From the NCBI GenBank assembly GCA_020026415.1, contig JAHHQL010000010.1, forward strand, positions 1 to 64,000: DNA of 64,000 nucleotides. Reading direction: 5' to 3'. A program made the position numbers and the translations under genes. This stretch comes from Alistipes sp. (lineage in GTDB: Bacteria > Bacteroidota > Bacteroidia > Bacteroidales > Rikenellaceae). Positions 1 through 8,680 of this stretch are shown piece by piece. The notes below the pieces were generated by a model, which was not told the origin of the DNA, made no database searches, and saw only the letters and a program-made list of their open reading frames with translations. Each line of letters opens with the position of its first letter. Position 1 is the stretch's first letter.

Positions 1-332
1 ACACATGTAAACCATTGTCAACACACGTCAACTACTGCGTCAGTGTGATATTCGGGCAAACCGTGAATCGCCGTCACGGTAGAAATACGTATGAAAAATA
101 TGGATAAAAACCGTCACTTCCAAATACGGTCTGGAATGCACATAAAAAAATAAAAGCCGATGATATTCAGCGACTTTACTCTAGATGGTTATGATTGGTA
201 ACGGTTATTTACAAGCCGTCATTTGCCGATGCAAAAAATCGGAATCTGCGTGGGGATCACCTCGTTTCCAAAACAGCCCGAACCCATTCCGCTTATGAAA
301 AATCGGAGTGGGGCAGTACCCTCTAAAGAAAG
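1..332. other. Intergenic, no gene seen
   Basis: No convincing coding region is seen; open frames here on the plus strand run antisense into the lipoprotein gene that follows. A short inverted repeat (CCGTGA / TCACGG, about 61-79) could be the tail of a transcription unit lying left of the window. The rest looks unstructured. Confidence 0.5.
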
Positions 333-360
333 TGTCCGACAACTTTTCGGTTGTCGGACA
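333..360 (-). terminator. Terminator of first BACON-thioredoxin gene
   Basis: Inverted repeat with an 11-bp stem, TGTCCGACAAC / GTTGTCGGACA, about 20 bp after the stop codon of the minus-strand gene. The U-run on the minus strand is weak (CTTTCTTT). The same stem core recurs after the next three genes. Confidence 0.75.
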
Positions 361-381
361 TCTTTTAGTATTCAATTTCGA

Positions 382-2424
382 TTAGAAGAGGCAACGATCC
401 ATCATTTTTTTCACAGGATTGAAACTTGCCAACGAAACGTAGTTGCGGGGCAGATCCTGAGCGGGCATTGCCGTTACGGTTCTGGACGTTTTTGCATTCA
501 GCGCAATTTTGATCTGAATACGCAGTTTGTCTGCCGGCAAATAACCGCCTATGACTTTGCAGTTACCATTTCTATCGACAACAGCCAGAACGGGAATACC
601 GTCGGTTCTGAACAACGACTTGAAGCATCTGTAAGCACCTTTGTGGTAGTCGGTATCGATCGTATAGAAATCAACCTGATCCTTAAATTCGGCAGAAAGT
701 TGAGCCATCACGGGTTCCAGCTCCTGACACCAACCGCACCATGCGGGAGCACCGAAGTCCAAAACGCAGGGGCGGTTACCCTTAAACGTAAACTGCGAGG
801 GATTTGCATTGTAGTCCCAAACCAGATCCGAGAACTTTTGGTCGTCAAGAGCCTTAACCTCCGATTTGCCCTGATAGGGATCCTTTGCGACACAATCGGC
901 ACGTTTTACCAAACGACCGTCACGATTTGAAAGTTCGACAAGGAAAGTCATCTTTTCACCCGGGCGAGCCTCAAGCGTCATAACCAATCCCTTGCCCGGT
1001 TTGTTGGCATTTCTTACCCAAAAATCTTCAAACTTCTGAGAATTGTCTTTCATGGTCTTGAGTTCGTCCATAGTTGCTTCCAACGAACCGTTATTCTTCG
1101 ACATCATTTCTTCAAAAGCATCGGTATGTCTCCATGCCAACCAGCCTTCCGTGCTGTTCTTCGTGGTGCAATATACGGTCAGACGATAGGTATTGCTGGA
1201 AACTTCCGTCTGGAAATCCATTTCAATCTTACCCGTATCCGAGTTCTCACTGGGAGTTTGCTCCTTATCGGCAACGGTATAAGCAACCGTGCGGTGATGG
1301 TCGGCATCGTAAACAAGCAACATGGCCGAAAGAATAATCGTAGGATCCCCGCAAGAAATATAGAACTCCATACCGTTGTCGCTGTTGATCTGCTCGCACC
1401 ACACAGGCTTCAATGCCTGACCTTGTCCGGCAAGTTTATCTGCGGCCTTGTTGAAATCGTTATTTACGCCGGCCAAAATACCGTCGAACTCTTCTTTAAG
1501 CATTACGATAATCTCGCCCGAAGCCACATTTTTCGTGGCACTTTTGGCATGGAACAGAACCTCATAATCACCGATATAGCCAGAGAACGAAACTTGAGGT
1601 CCGTCACCGGGAATGGGAGGCTGTGCACCGCCGTTGCCGAGTTGGGCATCGGCACGGGCAGCCGTCTTGCCGTTTGCATTCTTTGCCAAAACGATGGCTG
1701 CAACCTGCATACCGTCCATATCGGGCTCCCATGTAACTGCAGGCTCATTCTTGATACCTTCTCCGTTCAACGCGGCCAGTTTCTCGTCCGACAGCGTCTT
1801 GGCGAAACTCTGGGGCGATTCCATAAACTCCTCAAGCGACACCGATTCGTCGATTGCCGTTGCGGGAACGACTGCAAAGAGGGCTTTGTCGGCGTTCTTC
1901 GACGTACAGATCATATCGACGAGCAGTACTTTCTGACCTTCGTCATAGGTGGCCGAAATCTCAACTTTGGGACCTTCGCCCGGCTGTTCGGGATCAGGTT
2001 CGGGTTCGGGTTTCGTACCTGCTGCAACCTGTTTTACCGTGAAATTAACGCTCTCGGCACCCTGATAACGCAACGTAACGGTTGCCTCGCGGGCTTCGCC
2101 TTCGTTCTTCGTTGCCGTAAAAACGACACGGCCTTTGTCGCCGTTAAGTTCGGCGTTGATGTTCTGCAACCAACCCGAGCCACAACTGGCCTTGGGGGTT
2201 ACACCTTCAACGGGGTTCTCGACCGTAAATGCCATCGACGCCTCACCGCCTTCGGCAGCCATCTCAAGGGTCGAACCGCTCAACGCAAGCACGGGAACCT
2301 TATCCGAGGAATCGGGACCGGGTGCGGGGGCAGGCTTCACATCGTCATCATCGCTACATCCGACGGCTGTCACCGAAAAGGCCAGCACCGTCATGATGCT
2401 CCATAGTAAAGTTTTAAATTTCAT
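382..2424 (-). CDS. BACON and thioredoxin-domain lipoprotein (paralogue 1)
   Basis: 680-residue predicted lipoprotein. The signal peptide ends in TAVGC (lipidated Cys23), followed by an Asp run typical of Bacteroidetes exported lipoproteins. Residues ~43-136 form a BACON-type beta-sandwich. Three weakly similar ~110-residue modules follow (~154-263, ~278-387, ~400-518); the first and third start with an I/YC-T-x-KN strand and end near RAD. Residues ~530-645 are a thioredoxin fold with the redox motif WCGWC (from 562) and a cis-Pro loop GIPVL. BACON domains usually bind glycans or mucin or act as spacers. Thioredoxin domains outside the cytoplasm reduce or shuffle disulfides. The combined role is not known. 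First of three tandem paralogues, each with its own terminator. Confidence 0.85.
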   Translation of the reverse strand: MKFKTLLWSIMTVLAFSVTAVGCSDDDDVKPAPAPGPDSSDKVPVLALSGSTLEMAAEGGEASMAFTVENPVEGVTPKASCGSGWLQNINAELNGDKGRVVFTATKNEGEAREATVTLRYQGAESVNFTVKQVAAGTKPEPEPDPEQPGEGPKVEISATYDEGQKVLLVDMICTSKNADKALFAVVPATAIDESVSLEEFMESPQSFAKTLSDEKLAALNGEGIKNEPAVTWEPDMDGMQVAAIVLAKNANGKTAARADAQLGNGGAQPPIPGDGPQVSFSGYIGDYEVLFHAKSATKNVASGEIIVMLKEEFDGILAGVNNDFNKAADKLAGQGQALKPVWCEQINSDNGMEFYISCGDPTIILSAMLLVYDADHHRTVAYTVADKEQTPSENSDTGKIEMDFQTEVSSNTYRLTVYCTTKNSTEGWLAWRHTDAFEEMMSKNNGSLEATMDELKTMKDNSQKFEDFWVRNANKPGKGLVMTLEARPGEKMTFLVELSNRDGRLVKRADCVAKDPYQGKSEVKALDDQKFSDLVWDYNANPSQFTFKGNRPCVLDFGAPAWCGWCQELEPVMAQLSAEFKDQVDFYTIDTDYHKGAYRCFKSLFRTDGIPVLAVVDRNGNCKVIGGYLPADKLRIQIKIALNAKTSRTVTAMPAQDLPRNYVSLASFNPVKKMMDRCLF

Positions 2425-2610
2425 AAACAGATTTTTTAAGGTTTGTTTTTAATTTTGGTTTTTTAGGATTTTGTTCGTTTATTACCATCATCAAATATAA
2501 GGATAATAAATTAAATTCGAGCATTTCTGCTAAAAATATTTTTTCCCACTCCTTTATGAACCATTTTTTTAATCAATTTGACAAAAAAAAGACATCTCAA
2601 TAAAAAAAAC
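2425..2610. other. Upstream region of paralogue 1
   Basis: AT-rich promoter and leader region. The leader just before the ATG (minus strand AACCTTAAAAAATCTGTTT) resembles the leaders of the other two paralogues (AACCCTTAAAATCTGTGC and AACCTTAAAATCTGTGCG), so the untranslated leader was duplicated with the gene. Confidence 0.5.
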
Positions 2611-2643
2611 GGGAGTCCGACAACATCATGTTGTCGGACTCCC
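2611..2643 (-). terminator. Terminator of paralogue 2
   Basis: Near-perfect palindrome with a 16-bp stem that contains the shared core GTCCGACAAC, followed on the minus strand by a run of eight T. Strong intrinsic terminator. Confidence 0.9.
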
Positions 2644-2664
2644 GTCAATAAATCCTGATCGCAA

Positions 2665-4998
2665 CTAACGGGCAAAAACGGTATATCTCGTCAGATCCGT
2701 CAGCGGTTCTGTCGAACGAGGAGAAAACTCAGTCTTTGAAATCATGACACGTTTTCTTACCGAATAGGCCATACCCTTCATATCGCCGGCATTGTTCAAT
2801 CTGACCATCTGAACGGTCTTGGTCGTCCCCAGAATGGCATCAATCTCGGCGCACAATTCTCTATAAGGCACGTAACCACCGATCTGTTTGCAATTTCCCT
2901 GAGCATCAACAACAATCAGCAAAGGCACACCCGTACCGGCACCCAACAGAGCACGCATCTTCGTCACGGCCTCGGTATCCTTATCGGTATCGATCTCGTA
3001 GAAATCGACCTTGTCCTTATAAGTAGCCGAAGCCTGATTCATCACGGGCTGGAGTTTCACGCACCAGCCGCACCATGCGGGAGCACCAAAATCCAAGACG
3101 CAGGGTTTGGTGCCTTTCAACGTAAACTTCGAGGGATTTGCATTGTAGTCCCATACCAATTCGCGGAACTGCGCATCGGTGATCTGCTTGACATACGAAG
3201 GTCCCGTGTAGGGTTGGGTAGTCTCGGCATCGGCACGTTTCACCACGCGCGAATCCTCGTTCGATACATCCAGCAGGAAGGCCAGACGCGTACCGGGATT
3301 TGCCTGCAACGACAGACCGATACCCTTGCCGTTCATGCTGTTTATCCATTTCTTGTCGAATTGCTGTGCCTTACCCATGGCCTTGGCTTCGTCCATGATC
3401 GACTCGAACGTCGCACCGCTCTCCACGGCACCATCAATCGCAGTGGGGTCGTTCCATGCCACATAAGCATTGGCGGCATTTTTCGAACGACAAATTGCAT
3501 TCAGTGCAAAAGCATCGGAATCACCCGTTACCGTAAACTCCACGTCAAGCGCACCCTTCATCGGTTCGGTACTGCCTCCTTTTTCCTCGGCTGTCGCATA
3601 ACCATACGAACGGTGGTTCTCGGCATCATAGACGATCATCAACGAAGCATATACGAGCGACGTGTCGGGATTCTCGACTTGCAATTCCAGCCCCAGATCC
3701 GAATTGATCTGCTCACACCATTCCTTGGGCAGCGTCTGCCCCATACCCGAAAGACCGTCGATCAATTTATTGAAGTCGCCACCGACGGCAGCCAAGAAAT
3801 CATCAAAATCAGTCTTGCCGTTTACAAGCACCTCTCCCGAAGCCACGTTTCTCGTGGACGAAGTCGCCGTGAAGTAAAGCATACCTGCTTCGGCACGCCC
3901 CACATACGTCAGTTGGGGACCATCGCCCGTAGAAGGCTGGTCACCTCCGCCACCTTCACCGAGCAGGGCATCTGCACGGGCAGTTGTACGCCCTTCGGCA
4001 TTCTCCACACAAATGATACCGGAAACAATCGTTCCGTCCAGATCGGGTTCCCATGCCATAACAGGGGTCTCCTTGAAGCCGTCGCCGTTCATCGTCTTGA
4101 TCATCTCCGGATCCATCGGAGCGGCACCGCTCTGAATGATCTCGTTGAAGAGTTCGTCCAACGTGCGACCGTTAAGTTGTGCATCCACCCATTCGGAAGC
4201 AAGGAACATCAAATATCCCGTCTGAACATCCTTCGACGGACTGATCAGATTCATACAAAGCAACTTATCCGCCTTATTATAATTCAGCGAGAACTCCAAT
4301 TTGGGTCCTTTGCTCTCGGCAGCGGCCTGCTTTACCGTAAATCGGGCATCCTCGGCTCCCTCATACGTTACAGTGACAACTGCCTCGCGAGCCTCTTGAG
4401 TCTCGTTTGCTTCCACGGCCAAAACAATGCGACCTTCCGCACCGTTTGTCTCGGCGTTGAGCGTGAACCAACGGGCATCACTCGCGGCTGCAACCTTCTG
4501 ACCCTCCACGGGATTCTCAATCGTGAACGACACGATCTGTTCGCCACCTGCGGCAGCGACCTCCAACGTGGCACTGCTCAAGGTAAGCACGGGAGCATCG
4601 GGCTGGGCAGCGGCGGCCTGTCTTACCGTAAATTTGGCATCTTTGGCACCTTCATAAGTAACGGTGACCTCGGCTTCGCGGGCTTCGCCCTCATTTTTCT
4701 CCACCTGAAGGACGATACGGCCTTCCGCACCATTCGTCTCGGCTTTCAGCACGAACCATTGGGCTTCGCTCGTTGCGGCAACCTTCCGATTCTCCACATA
4801 ATTTTCAATCTTAAACGTCAAAATCTGCTCGCCACCCTCGGCGGCGGCATTCAAAACAGAACTGCTCAAGGTGAGCACGGGAGCATCAACTCCGGGATTA
4901 GGCGGGGTAACGATCGTGTCGTCATCGTCACATCCGACAGTTGCTGTCGAAAGAGCAAGCACCGTCAGGAAACTCCAAAAGAAAGATGTAAGTTTCAT
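2665..4998 (-). CDS. BACON-BACON-thioredoxin lipoprotein (paralogue 2)
   Basis: 777-residue predicted lipoprotein counted from the ATG at 4998; an upstream GTG in frame at 5004 is less likely. Lipobox TATVGC (Cys23) followed by Asp residues. It has two BACON-like domains in tandem (~41-134 and ~139-232), one more than its neighbours. The three-module region follows (~240-590; module 1 contains GDGFKETPV and module 2 contains TSSTRNVASGEV). The thioredoxin domain has WCGWC at 642-646 and cis-Pro GVPLL. The tail after the thioredoxin fold (MISKTEF) is shared with paralogue 3. Large blocks at both ends are nearly identical in DNA to paralogue 3 while the middle differs, which suggests duplication followed by gene conversion or diversifying change. 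Confidence 0.85.
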   Translation of the reverse strand: MKLTSFFWSFLTVLALSTATVGCDDDDTIVTPPNPGVDAPVLTLSSSVLNAAAEGGEQILTFKIENYVENRKVAATSEAQWFVLKAETNGAEGRIVLQVEKNEGEAREAEVTVTYEGAKDAKFTVRQAAAAQPDAPVLTLSSATLEVAAAGGEQIVSFTIENPVEGQKVAAASDARWFTLNAETNGAEGRIVLAVEANETQEAREAVVTVTYEGAEDARFTVKQAAAESKGPKLEFSLNYNKADKLLCMNLISPSKDVQTGYLMFLASEWVDAQLNGRTLDELFNEIIQSGAAPMDPEMIKTMNGDGFKETPVMAWEPDLDGTIVSGIICVENAEGRTTARADALLGEGGGGDQPSTGDGPQLTYVGRAEAGMLYFTATSSTRNVASGEVLVNGKTDFDDFLAAVGGDFNKLIDGLSGMGQTLPKEWCEQINSDLGLELQVENPDTSLVYASLMIVYDAENHRSYGYATAEEKGGSTEPMKGALDVEFTVTGDSDAFALNAICRSKNAANAYVAWNDPTAIDGAVESGATFESIMDEAKAMGKAQQFDKKWINSMNGKGIGLSLQANPGTRLAFLLDVSNEDSRVVKRADAETTQPYTGPSYVKQITDAQFRELVWDYNANPSKFTLKGTKPCVLDFGAPAWCGWCVKLQPVMNQASATYKDKVDFYEIDTDKDTEAVTKMRALLGAGTGVPLLIVVDAQGNCKQIGGYVPYRELCAEIDAILGTTKTVQMVRLNNAGDMKGMAYSVRKRVMISKTEFSPRSTEPLTDLTRYTVFAR

Positions 4999-5234
4999 AA
5001 GCACAGATTTTAAGGGTTGTTAAAAAACTGATTTTATTGGTTATGACTGCTTTTTCATAATCAAATATAGATCGAATAATTTAAATAAACAACACTTAAT
5101 GAGAAATAATTGTTATAAAATTAACAAATCAAATCTTTTAATCTTAAAAAGTACTTTTTAGAGTCATGTATTTACAATAAAACAATAAAAAACATCTCTC
5201 GAAAAATCACTTTTCTCTTTTTACCTTTCCTGAG

Positions 5235-5265
5235 AGAGTCCGACAACCTTACATTGTCGGACTCT
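5235..5265 (-). terminator. Terminator of paralogue 3
   Basis: Inverted repeat AGAGTCCGACAA / TTGTCGGACTCT about 20 bp after the stop codon of the minus-strand gene. There is no strong U-run on the minus side. It shares its stem core with the neighbouring terminators. Confidence 0.7.
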
Positions 5266-5284
5266 TTCATTAAAGAGCGTCTGA

Positions 5285-7327
5285 TTATCGACCGAAATTG
5301 CTCAAATTCGTCACGTCCATCGAGCGGGGTACGAAATCCGTTTTGGAAATCATCACACGCTTTCTTGCCGGGAAGGTCATACCCTTCATATTACCGGCAT
5401 TAGTCAATTTAACCATTCGGACAGTCTTGGTCGTCCCCAGCAGAGCATCAACCTCAGCACACAATACGCTATAAGGAACGTAACCGCCGATTACCTTACA
5501 TTTGCCTTGGGCATCCACCGTGATCAACAAAGGCACACCGTCACTTGCACCCAGCAGTTTACGCATCTGACCGACAGCCTCGGTATCTTTATCGGTATCT
5601 ATTTCGTAGAAATCGACCTTGTCCTTATAAGTAGCCGAAGCCTGATTCATCACGGGCTGGAGTTTCACGCACCAGCCGCACCATGCGGGAGCACCGAAGT
5701 CCAATACACAAGGTTTCGTACCTTTGAATGTAAACTGATTGGGGTTAGTCTTGTAATCCCATACCTTATCGCGGAACTGAGCATCGTTGATCTTCTGAAC
5801 ATACGTCGGGCCGTCGTAGGGCTGAGGGGTATCGGCATCAGCACGTTTTACAACGCGCGAATCGTCATTCGATACATCCAGAAGGAATGCCAGCGACATA
5901 CCGGGTTCTGAAGGAAGCGTCAGACCGATACCCGTATCGTTCATGGAAGCAATCCAATCTCTGGTAAATTCCTGAGCCTTGGCCTGAGCCTTGGCTTCAT
6001 CCATCATAGCCTCAAGGGTCGTACCCTGTGCCTCAGCCTTATCCACCTCGGCGGGATCCGTCCAAGCCACAAATGCTTTCGATGCGTTCTTCGTCAGGCA
6101 GATTGCATTCAGAATAAATGAATCGGATTCGCCCATAACCATAAACTCCACACGGAGTTCCCCCTTCATGGGTTCGGGAGCACCCTGAGCCTCCACTTCG
6201 GTATAAGCATACGAACGGTGGTTCTCTGCGTCATAAACAATGATCAGCGACGCATAAGCAAGCGACGGATCGGGATTTTCCAACTGCAACTCCAGACCTT
6301 TGTCCGAGTTGATGTAGTCACACCATTCTTTGGGCATGGCCTGTCCCATGCCTTCGAGACCATTAACCAACTGCTCGAAGTCGCCATTTACCGAAGCAAG
6401 GAAATCATCGAAATCACCCTTACCGTTTACGATCACCTCTCCCGAAGCGACATTCTTCGTTGCCGAAATGGCCGTAAAGTAGAGCATGCCGTTTTCGGCA
6501 CGACCCGTATATGAAATCTGAGGACCGTCACCGGGAGTAGGCGTGGGTTCATCGCGGGCACCGATCGTAGCATCAGCGCGGGCAACCGTCTTACCATTGG
6601 CATTGCTGGCAAGAACAACACCTGCAACCAGCATACCGTCCACATCGGGAGTCCATTCGATAACGGGCTCATTCTTGAAACCGTCACCATTCATCACAGC
6701 CATCAATTCGGCAGTCATCGGCTGAGCACCGCTTTCCGGCGTCTCCATGAACTGCTCTATCGTCATGCCTTGCTCCTGAAGCAGCTGATCCATCACGTGA
6801 GCGGGGAAAAAGCCCAAAAGTGCACTCTCGGTATTCTTCGTCGTGCAGACCAGATCCATGCAAAGCACTTTCTGAGCCTTGTCATAATTCAGTGCCAGCT
6901 CCAATTTGGGAGCCTCACCCGAAGGTACGGGAGCCTCTGCGGCAGCCTGTCTTACCGTAAATTTGGCATCTTTGGCACCTTCATAAGTAACGGTGACCTC
7001 GGCCTCGCGGGCTTCTCCCTCATTTTTCTCCACCTGAAGAACGATACGGCCTTCCGCACCATTTGTCTCAACCGTCAGTGTAAACCATTTGGCTTCGCTT
7101 GCAGCAGAAACCTTCTGATTTTCCACTGCATTTTCAATCTTGAACGTCAAAGCCTGCTCGCCACCTTCAGCGGCAACATCCAATGCAGAACTGCTTAATG
7201 CAAGCACGGGTGCCTTGTCTCCACCGGGATTAGTGGTAGGTTCGGGATCGTCGTCATCACATCCGACGGCTGCTGTCGAAAGAGCAAGCACCGTCAGGAA
7301 ACTCCAAAAGAAAGTTTTAAGTTTCAT
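5285..7327 (-). CDS. BACON and thioredoxin-domain lipoprotein (paralogue 3)
   Basis: 680-residue predicted lipoprotein from the ATG at 7327; an in-frame GTG lies two codons upstream. Lipobox TAAVGC (Cys23) plus Asp run; BACON domain ~40-133; three divergent modules ~142-500. Module 1 ends NANGKTVARAD, module 2 has SATKNVASGEV, module 3 ends DSRVVKRAD. The thioredoxin domain has WCGWC at 549-553 and cis-Pro GVPLL, followed by a ~50-residue Lys/Arg-containing tail. Same length and order as paralogue 1, but its ends are closer in sequence to paralogue 2. Likely anchored in the outer membrane or exposed at the cell surface; substrate unknown. Probably transcribed as a single gene. Confidence 0.85.
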   Translation of the reverse strand: MKLKTFFWSFLTVLALSTAAVGCDDDDPEPTTNPGGDKAPVLALSSSALDVAAEGGEQALTFKIENAVENQKVSAASEAKWFTLTVETNGAEGRIVLQVEKNEGEAREAEVTVTYEGAKDAKFTVRQAAAEAPVPSGEAPKLELALNYDKAQKVLCMDLVCTTKNTESALLGFFPAHVMDQLLQEQGMTIEQFMETPESGAQPMTAELMAVMNGDGFKNEPVIEWTPDVDGMLVAGVVLASNANGKTVARADATIGARDEPTPTPGDGPQISYTGRAENGMLYFTAISATKNVASGEVIVNGKGDFDDFLASVNGDFEQLVNGLEGMGQAMPKEWCDYINSDKGLELQLENPDPSLAYASLIIVYDAENHRSYAYTEVEAQGAPEPMKGELRVEFMVMGESDSFILNAICLTKNASKAFVAWTDPAEVDKAEAQGTTLEAMMDEAKAQAKAQEFTRDWIASMNDTGIGLTLPSEPGMSLAFLLDVSNDDSRVVKRADADTPQPYDGPTYVQKINDAQFRDKVWDYKTNPNQFTFKGTKPCVLDFGAPAWCGWCVKLQPVMNQASATYKDKVDFYEIDTDKDTEAVGQMRKLLGASDGVPLLITVDAQGKCKVIGGYVPYSVLCAEVDALLGTTKTVRMVKLTNAGNMKGMTFPARKRVMISKTDFVPRSMDVTNLSNFGR

Positions 7328-7545
7328 ACGCACAGATTTTAAGGTTGTTTAAAAATTTGGTTTTATTGGTTGTTCTTATTTTTTACATATCAAACTTAAG
7401 AATAATATTTTTAACAAACAATGATTTACTCGAATATTTATTGCAAAACAAACAGAAAGCAACCTTTCGATACTTAAAAAATACAATTTTCCAGTATTCC
7501 TCTGCTAAATAATCTGCAAAACTTTACTCCTCCCAAAACAGAAAA

Positions 7546-7572
7546 AGTCCGACAACTTCGTGTTGTCGGACT
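7546..7572 (-). terminator. Terminator of the EamA permease gene
   Basis: Stem AGTCCGACAAC / GTTGTCGGACT with a minus-strand T-run (TTTTTC). Same stem word as the terminators of the three lipoprotein genes downstream. Confidence 0.85.
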
Positions 7573-7598
7573 TCTCCGAATAAGGTCCTCTACATTTT

Positions 7599-8516
7599 TT
7601 AAACGCGGGATTTTTCAGACTCAATGTCGGCTCTCGACTTGCTTTGGGTGACGGCATAGACACCGACAAAGATCAACATCGCTGCCAGAGCCTTCATCCA
7701 ACCGAAATCCGACAGCCCCATCCATACGGCGACGCTCGATCCGACCACGGGCTGCATATAATTATACATGCTCACAACCGTCGGACGCAGACGTTTCTGT
7801 CCATAAACAATACAGATATAGGCAAAGAACGTACCGAACACCACAACATACCCAGCCTCAAGCCATACCGCGAGGTCAAATGCCGTGAAATCCGTAGTTT
7901 TCACATCATGCATCGAGAAAGGAATGAATGCAATGGCGGCATAAGTAAACATCCATTTCATCAGCGTAAAGACCGAATATCGACCGATCAGTCTCTTGAA
8001 GATGGTCAGATAGCATGCAAAACTGATTTGCGAGGACATGCACAACAGGTCGCCCCAGATATTACCCGACTTGGACGAACCGCCCTGCGTTCCGAGTATC
8101 AGGATCAGCGCACCGATCGACCCCATGACCAGACCGCCGACCTTCAACGGGGTGACGGGTTCTTTCAAGAAAACCGCCGCAAGAACGAGCGTAAAAATCG
8201 GCATGGTCGTGGTGATGATCGAGGCATCGACGGGCGAGGTGAGCGACAACCCGAAGGTAAAACAACCCTGATTACAGACAATACCCAGCATCGAGGCGAA
8301 GAACATCAGTACCAGATCGCGCAGAGGCACTTGTTCGCTACGTACAAAAAGTGCCGCGATCCAGAAGCACACGGCACCGCCCAGCATACGCATATTGGCC
8401 ATGATCAGCCCTGTAATTCCCGCATCCATGGCGGCCTTGCCGACAGGCGACATCAATCCCCACATACATGCCGCAAGCAACAGGGCAGTATGGGCTTTGA
8501 AATTATTGATTTTCAT
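7599..8516 (-). CDS. EamA/DMT-superfamily permease
   Basis: 305 residues, very hydrophobic, about ten membrane segments arranged as two EamA repeats (~10-145 and ~155-295). The second repeat contains the family-like stretches YNYMQPVVGSSVA and GVYAVTQSK. Members of the drug/metabolite transporter superfamily export amino acids, metabolites or drugs across the inner membrane; the substrate cannot be told from sequence. It stands alone between the lipoprotein trio and ahpF, with its own terminator. Confidence 0.9.
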   Translation of the reverse strand: MKINNFKAHTALLLAACMWGLMSPVGKAAMDAGITGLIMANMRMLGGAVCFWIAALFVRSEQVPLRDLVLMFFASMLGIVCNQGCFTFGLSLTSPVDASIITTTMPIFTLVLAAVFLKEPVTPLKVGGLVMGSIGALILILGTQGGSSKSGNIWGDLLCMSSQISFACYLTIFKRLIGRYSVFTLMKWMFTYAAIAFIPFSMHDVKTTDFTAFDLAVWLEAGYVVVFGTFFAYICIVYGQKRLRPTVVSMYNYMQPVVGSSVAVWMGLSDFGWMKALAAMLIFVGVYAVTQSKSRADIESEKSRV

Positions 8517-8626
8517 AAAAGGAAGGACTTATATAATAGGTAAAACAAATATTCCGAAGAAAATTCGGGTCGCAAAATTATAAAAAAAATTTAAACATCC
8601 GCACTCTTGCGAATCACTGCACAAAA

Positions 8627-8658
8627 AAAGAGAGGCTTCCTTACGAAAACCTCTCTTT
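8627..8658 (-). terminator. Terminator of ahpF
   Basis: Stem AAAGAGAGG / CCTCTCTTT, with a run of seven T on the minus strand, about 20 bp after the ahpF stop codon. Confidence 0.85.
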
Positions 8659-8680
8659 GAGATAATATGTGTAACGGGGT

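Noticed and set aside
3214..5013. A 599-codon plus-strand open frame opposite lipoprotein paralogue 2
   Set aside because: Antisense shadow arising from codon bias; the minus-strand protein has signal peptide and domains.
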